Assembly (NCBI GenBank): GCA_019421865.1 | Contig: JAHZEL010000001.1 | Coordinates: 118,704 to 182,703, forward strand | Direction of reading: 5' to 3' | DNA length: 64,000 nucleotides | Source: Desulfovibrionaceae bacterium | Lineage (GTDB): Bacteria > Desulfobacterota > Desulfovibrionia > Desulfovibrionales > Desulfovibrionaceae | Part shown: piece by piece, positions 61,078-64,000 of the stretch | How the letters are laid out: each line of letters opens with the position of its first letter | How positions within the stretch are numbered: the first letter of the stretch is position 1 | Notes under the pieces: model-generated | Databases searched by the model: none | What the model saw: only the letters and a program-made list of their open reading frames with translations | What the model was told of the DNA's origin: nothing | Position numbers and translations under genes: made by a program

Positions 61078-62325
61078 TTATAACGAAGGAAAAAGCTGTT
61101 GCATCATACCTTTTTTATGTTCTTTCAATGCCGCAATTTTTTTTTCCTGCGATTCCATTTGTTCATCAAGGGAGCTAAGACAATCGGCAATTTTTTGCTG
61201 TTCGGGGAGGGAAGGAATAGGTACAGGTAAAGATGCATATTCTGTTCCGTTGATACCTGGTTGACCACTTCGCATAGATGTGAAATGTACCCAATTCCAA
61301 TACTGTTGAGTATGAAAAAATTGATTTATGAACTCAGAGTTACTTTTATTAATGTCTGGTGATATGCGTATTAAGAATCCTGCAAATACAAGACTTCCAT
61401 CTGTTTCTTGATATTTATAAGATTTTCCAACACTTGCACCAGTTCTTGCCAATACTATATCTCCAGTATGAAGGTAATTTTTTTCTGTTACTTCAATATT
61501 GACAGACATTCTTTTTTCTTTAATAAACTTTCCATTATCTGAAATATCCGTTATTCTGATATAGGTTGGTAAATTGGAAGAATAGGGGACAGCGGGAGCA
61601 TTTACTCCATAATCAGGCGACTGCGTTAATAATTTTCCTAAGGCTATATTCTCCCATTCTCCATTATTCCGAAATTCAGGAAAACGCCAGCGAGGGGTCG
61701 TTTCTCCTTCAGCGGGGAAAAGGCGCTGCATTAGGCCTTTCTTGTGCTGTTTGAGGGCGCCGAGTTTCCGCTTATGGGCGTCGATAAGCTCATCAAGAGA
61801 AGAAAGGCAGTCAGCTATTTTTTGTTGTTCAGGAATTGTTGGAACTGGTAAATATATATTAGAGAAATGGTTATAAGAAATGATTTTGCCATCTCTTATT
61901 CCAGTTAAATCTTTATTTAATTTTTGTATAAATGGTTTAGTTTTAAATAGATATTTAAAAAATACATCATGATATTTTATGTTTTCTTTTTTTCTTATTA
62001 TAATATATGCTGGACTACATAAACCATTATATAATGAATATTCAATGCCTCCTTGAAATGATCTAAGACTAATTATAAAATCACCCTTTTTTACTATTTT
62101 GTAATTTTTTATATTTTTGTGATCTATAATAACATTATAATTAATATATTCTCTAGGTATAGCTCCATTGTCTTGCGTTATTGAAAGTAGTGGTAAATTT
62201 AATAAATTACAATTTTTTTCATTAGAGTTAAAAAATATGTCTTTTGCCTTTGTATAATTCCATTTGTTTGCTATAAATTGTGAAAACCGTAATCTCATAG
62301 CATGTTTTTTATCTATGTTTTCCAT
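61078..62325 (-). CDS. hsdS: type I restriction specificity subunit HsdS (415 aa)
   Basis: DNA-recognition subunit with two target-recognition domains, each ending in a helical spacer: residues about 167-200 (PEQQKIADCLSSLDELIDAH) and about 370-410 (PEQQKIADCLSSLDEQMESQ). The first domain DNA (61.85-62.33 kb) is strongly AT-rich, while the central spacer is not, a mosaic typical of domain exchange. The repeated spacer segments are possible sites for recombination. It lies between hsdR and the ATPase gene. Confidence 0.95.
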   Translation of the reverse strand: MENIDKKHAMRLRFSQFIANKWNYTKAKDIFFNSNEKNCNLLNLPLLSITQDNGAIPREYINYNVIIDHKNIKNYKIVKKGDFIISLRSFQGGIEYSLYNGLCSPAYIIIRKKENIKYHDVFFKYLFKTKPFIQKLNKDLTGIRDGKIISYNHFSNIYLPVPTIPEQQKIADCLSSLDELIDAHKRKLGALKQHKKGLMQRLFPAEGETTPRWRFPEFRNNGEWENIALGKLLTQSPDYGVNAPAVPYSSNLPTYIRITDISDNGKFIKEKRMSVNIEVTEKNYLHTGDIVLARTGASVGKSYKYQETDGSLVFAGFLIRISPDINKSNSEFINQFFHTQQYWNWVHFTSMRSGQPGINGTEYASLPVPIPSLPEQQKIADCLSSLDEQMESQEKKIAALKEHKKGMMQQLFPSL

Positions 62326-62396
62326 ATTGACGTCCTAAAAGTAATAAAACTACATTGAGAAGAGAAAATTCAGACTTCTCTTGTATCAATAACATG

Positions 62397-64000
62397 TTAC
62401 CCTTCATACACTTCAAGTCCGTGTATTTCCTGCCCATCGGCAAGGCGGCGCAGAAGGGGAGTCAGATCGGTCATGACTTCCACTTCCTTGCGGCTCCGGG
62501 CTTTCCAGCCCAGTTCCAGAGGTTCAAGCAGACTGCGGAGGTCTTCCTCATCAAAACGACTGCGTTGCAGGACGGTCTGTATGAGCTTGCGCAGCAAGGC
62601 GGCATCCAGTCCGTGATGGGAGGCAAGGTCGTCGATCTGTCGTTGCCGAGTCTGATCGCGGAATGCCAGATATCCCTCGCGGATGGCCTGTTCATCCAGC
62701 GCTTCTCCTGCGGAAAGGGTGTCGATATAGGCTGCTATAGTGTCGCGTTCGTCCATGAATTTGGCGTCGGACGCAATAAGTCCCACAAGCTGTTTGCGCG
62801 TGAGCTTCATCTGCTCCGGCGTCTGATTGGTGTAATCGGCAATCAGGGACATGATGTAATCATAGTCAATGAGCGTAGACGCAAAGAGCACCAGTTCAAA
62901 ATCCAGCGCCTGGACTTGCTCGGACGTGTCGGCATCGGGCTTGTCCTGCTTTTCGCGCATGTCATGCGCAGTGTCTAGGTACACACCACGGAAGGCCTGC
63001 AAGTCGTCGGCAGACAGAATGGACTCGATGTCGGCGTCATGTTCCGGGGTACGGTCGGTGTACTGGTCGAGCTGCATCTTGAGGCGTTGCACTTCCTTGA
63101 ACAGGCGGATGAATCCGGCGCGGGCCTGATCGCCCTTGAGGTTCGCTACGGCTTCCGGCGTACAGGGCAGATCCTGCGATTCCATGAAGTCGCGCAGACG
63201 ATCCACGGCTCCGCGGAATCTTTCGATGACAAGAGGAACGGGATCCACCAGCCACACGGTGCGGGCCGTTTCGTTGGCATGTTCTCCGGAGAAGAGCTTG
63301 ATAGCCTCGTTGACGGCATCCTGCTGCTGACGGAAGTCGAGAATATTCCCGTAAGGTTTGGTATCGTTGAGCACTCGGTTGGTGCGCGAAAAGGCCTGAA
63401 TGAGACCATGATAGCGCAGTTTTTTATCCACATAGAGTGTGTTCAGATACTGGGAATCGAAACCGGTGAGAAGCATGTCCACCACGATGGTGATGTCTAT
63501 TTTTTTTGCATGAGGCACGTCGGAAAGAGGAAATTTCTGCGACTTGATGCGAGTCTGCACGTCCTGATAATACTGGTCGAATTCCCCTATGCTGTGGTTT
63601 GTGCCGTACTGTGCGTTGTAATCGGCCATGATGGAGCGCAGGGCGGCCTTTTTGCCTTCGGGGTCAATAAGGTTGTCCGCCTTTTCCTGCGGCAGATCTT
63701 CCTGAAGCTGCTGTACATCCTTGTTGCCTTCGGCAGGCGGGGAAAACACGCAGGCTATGTTCAGCGGGCGGAAGGTCGGGTTATCTGCCTGTCGCGCGGC
63801 CTGACTTTCCTTGAACAAATTATAATAGGCAATGGCTTCATTGATGGAGCCGGTGGCCATCAGCGCATTGAATTTGCGTTCTGCAGTGGCCTTATCGTGT
63901 TTGTCCAGAATAGTGTTCACCACGGCGCGTCGCGCTTCGTCCGTGCCGGGACGGGGCGTATTTTCTCCCTGCAGACGAAAATAATCCACATGAAAGCGCA
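62397..64000 (-). CDS. hsdR: type I restriction endonuclease subunit HsdR, C-terminal part (cut by window edge)
   Basis: Motor and nuclease subunit; the last 534 codons are inside the window. Visible are the second RecA-like helicase half (ITIVVDMLLTGFDSQYLNTL, then GLIQAFSRTNRVLND) and the helical C-terminal region that binds HsdM (MTDLTPLLRRLADGQEIHG). The frame is open to the edge. It is the first gene of the restriction operon, and the HsdS gene starts 71 bp after its stop. Confidence 0.95.
   Translation of the reverse strand, partial: RFHVDYFRLQGENTPRPGTDEARRAVVNTILDKHDKATAERKFNALMATGSINEAIAYYNLFKESQAARQADNPTFRPLNIACVFSPPAEGNKDVQQLQEDLPQEKADNLIDPEGKKAALRSIMADYNAQYGTNHSIGEFDQYYQDVQTRIKSQKFPLSDVPHAKKIDITIVVDMLLTGFDSQYLNTLYVDKKLRYHGLIQAFSRTNRVLNDTKPYGNILDFRQQQDAVNEAIKLFSGEHANETARTVWLVDPVPLVIERFRGAVDRLRDFMESQDLPCTPEAVANLKGDQARAGFIRLFKEVQRLKMQLDQYTDRTPEHDADIESILSADDLQAFRGVYLDTAHDMREKQDKPDADTSEQVQALDFELVLFASTLIDYDYIMSLIADYTNQTPEQMKLTRKQLVGLIASDAKFMDERDTIAAYIDTLSAGEALDEQAIREGYLAFRDQTRQRQIDDLASHHGLDAALLRKLIQTVLQRSRFDEEDLRSLLEPLELGWKARSRKEVEVMTDLTPLLRRLADGQEIHGLEVYEG

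Overview
The window reads as a chromosomal stretch of a GC-rich (by eye), gut-type sulfidogenic deltaproteobacterium, most like Desulfovibrionaceae such as Bilophila or Mailhella. This is inferred from TAXI-type TRAP transporters, sigma-54 activator logic, CCA-encoding tRNAs and the overall gene mix; no marker gene fixes the genus.

Region 1 (1-14.3 kb) is a catabolic uptake regulon: a partial MFS carrier, two amidohydrolase-fold proteins with substituted metal ligands, three TAXI solute-binding proteins, two fused TRAP permeases, an old-yellow-enzyme/FadH-type reductase and a sigma-54 activator. Four transcription units each carry a good -24/-12 promoter, with an inverted repeat built on TGGACATG about 60-90 bp upstream. 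This strongly suggests one regulator and one unknown substrate. Region 2 (14.3-20.0 kb) is housekeeping: two acyltransferases, an RsuA/RluB pseudouridine synthase, leucyl aminopeptidase, a TtcA-like protein and a PAP2-like protein that lacks its catalytic histidines.

Region 3 (20.1-47.4 kb) begins with a duplicated tRNA-Gln/tRNA-Glu pair. From the second tRNA-Glu to a 48-bp copy of its 3' end at 47.4 kb lies a roughly 27-kb integrated island. Integrase arm-like repeats (TGCCCCACA) sit at both ends. The island carries an ISL3 element split by an IS256 element with an exact 8-bp target duplication. It also carries a 14-gene operon for a surface glycan: CDP-3,6-dideoxyhexose synthesis, two split transketolases, an aldolase-glycosyltransferase fusion, a phase-variable LicD and glycosyltransferases. 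A mobilization module follows (MobC, relaxase, ParA-like protein, accessory proteins), with two intact tyrosine recombinases and one that has lost its catalytic residues.

Region 4 (47.4-64 kb) is a second element in tandem at the same tRNA remnant: P4-type integrase, AlpA-like regulator, primase-helicase and MobV-type relaxase with iteron-like repeats. A defence block follows: an unnamed three-gene operon (DUF262 protein, DUF3696-type ATPase, unknown protein), then a type I restriction system on the other strand. That system contains an ATPase with an R-E-H triad like the PrrC/RloC anticodon nucleases, and a HEPN-like gene broken by one in-frame TAG. HsdR runs off the right edge.
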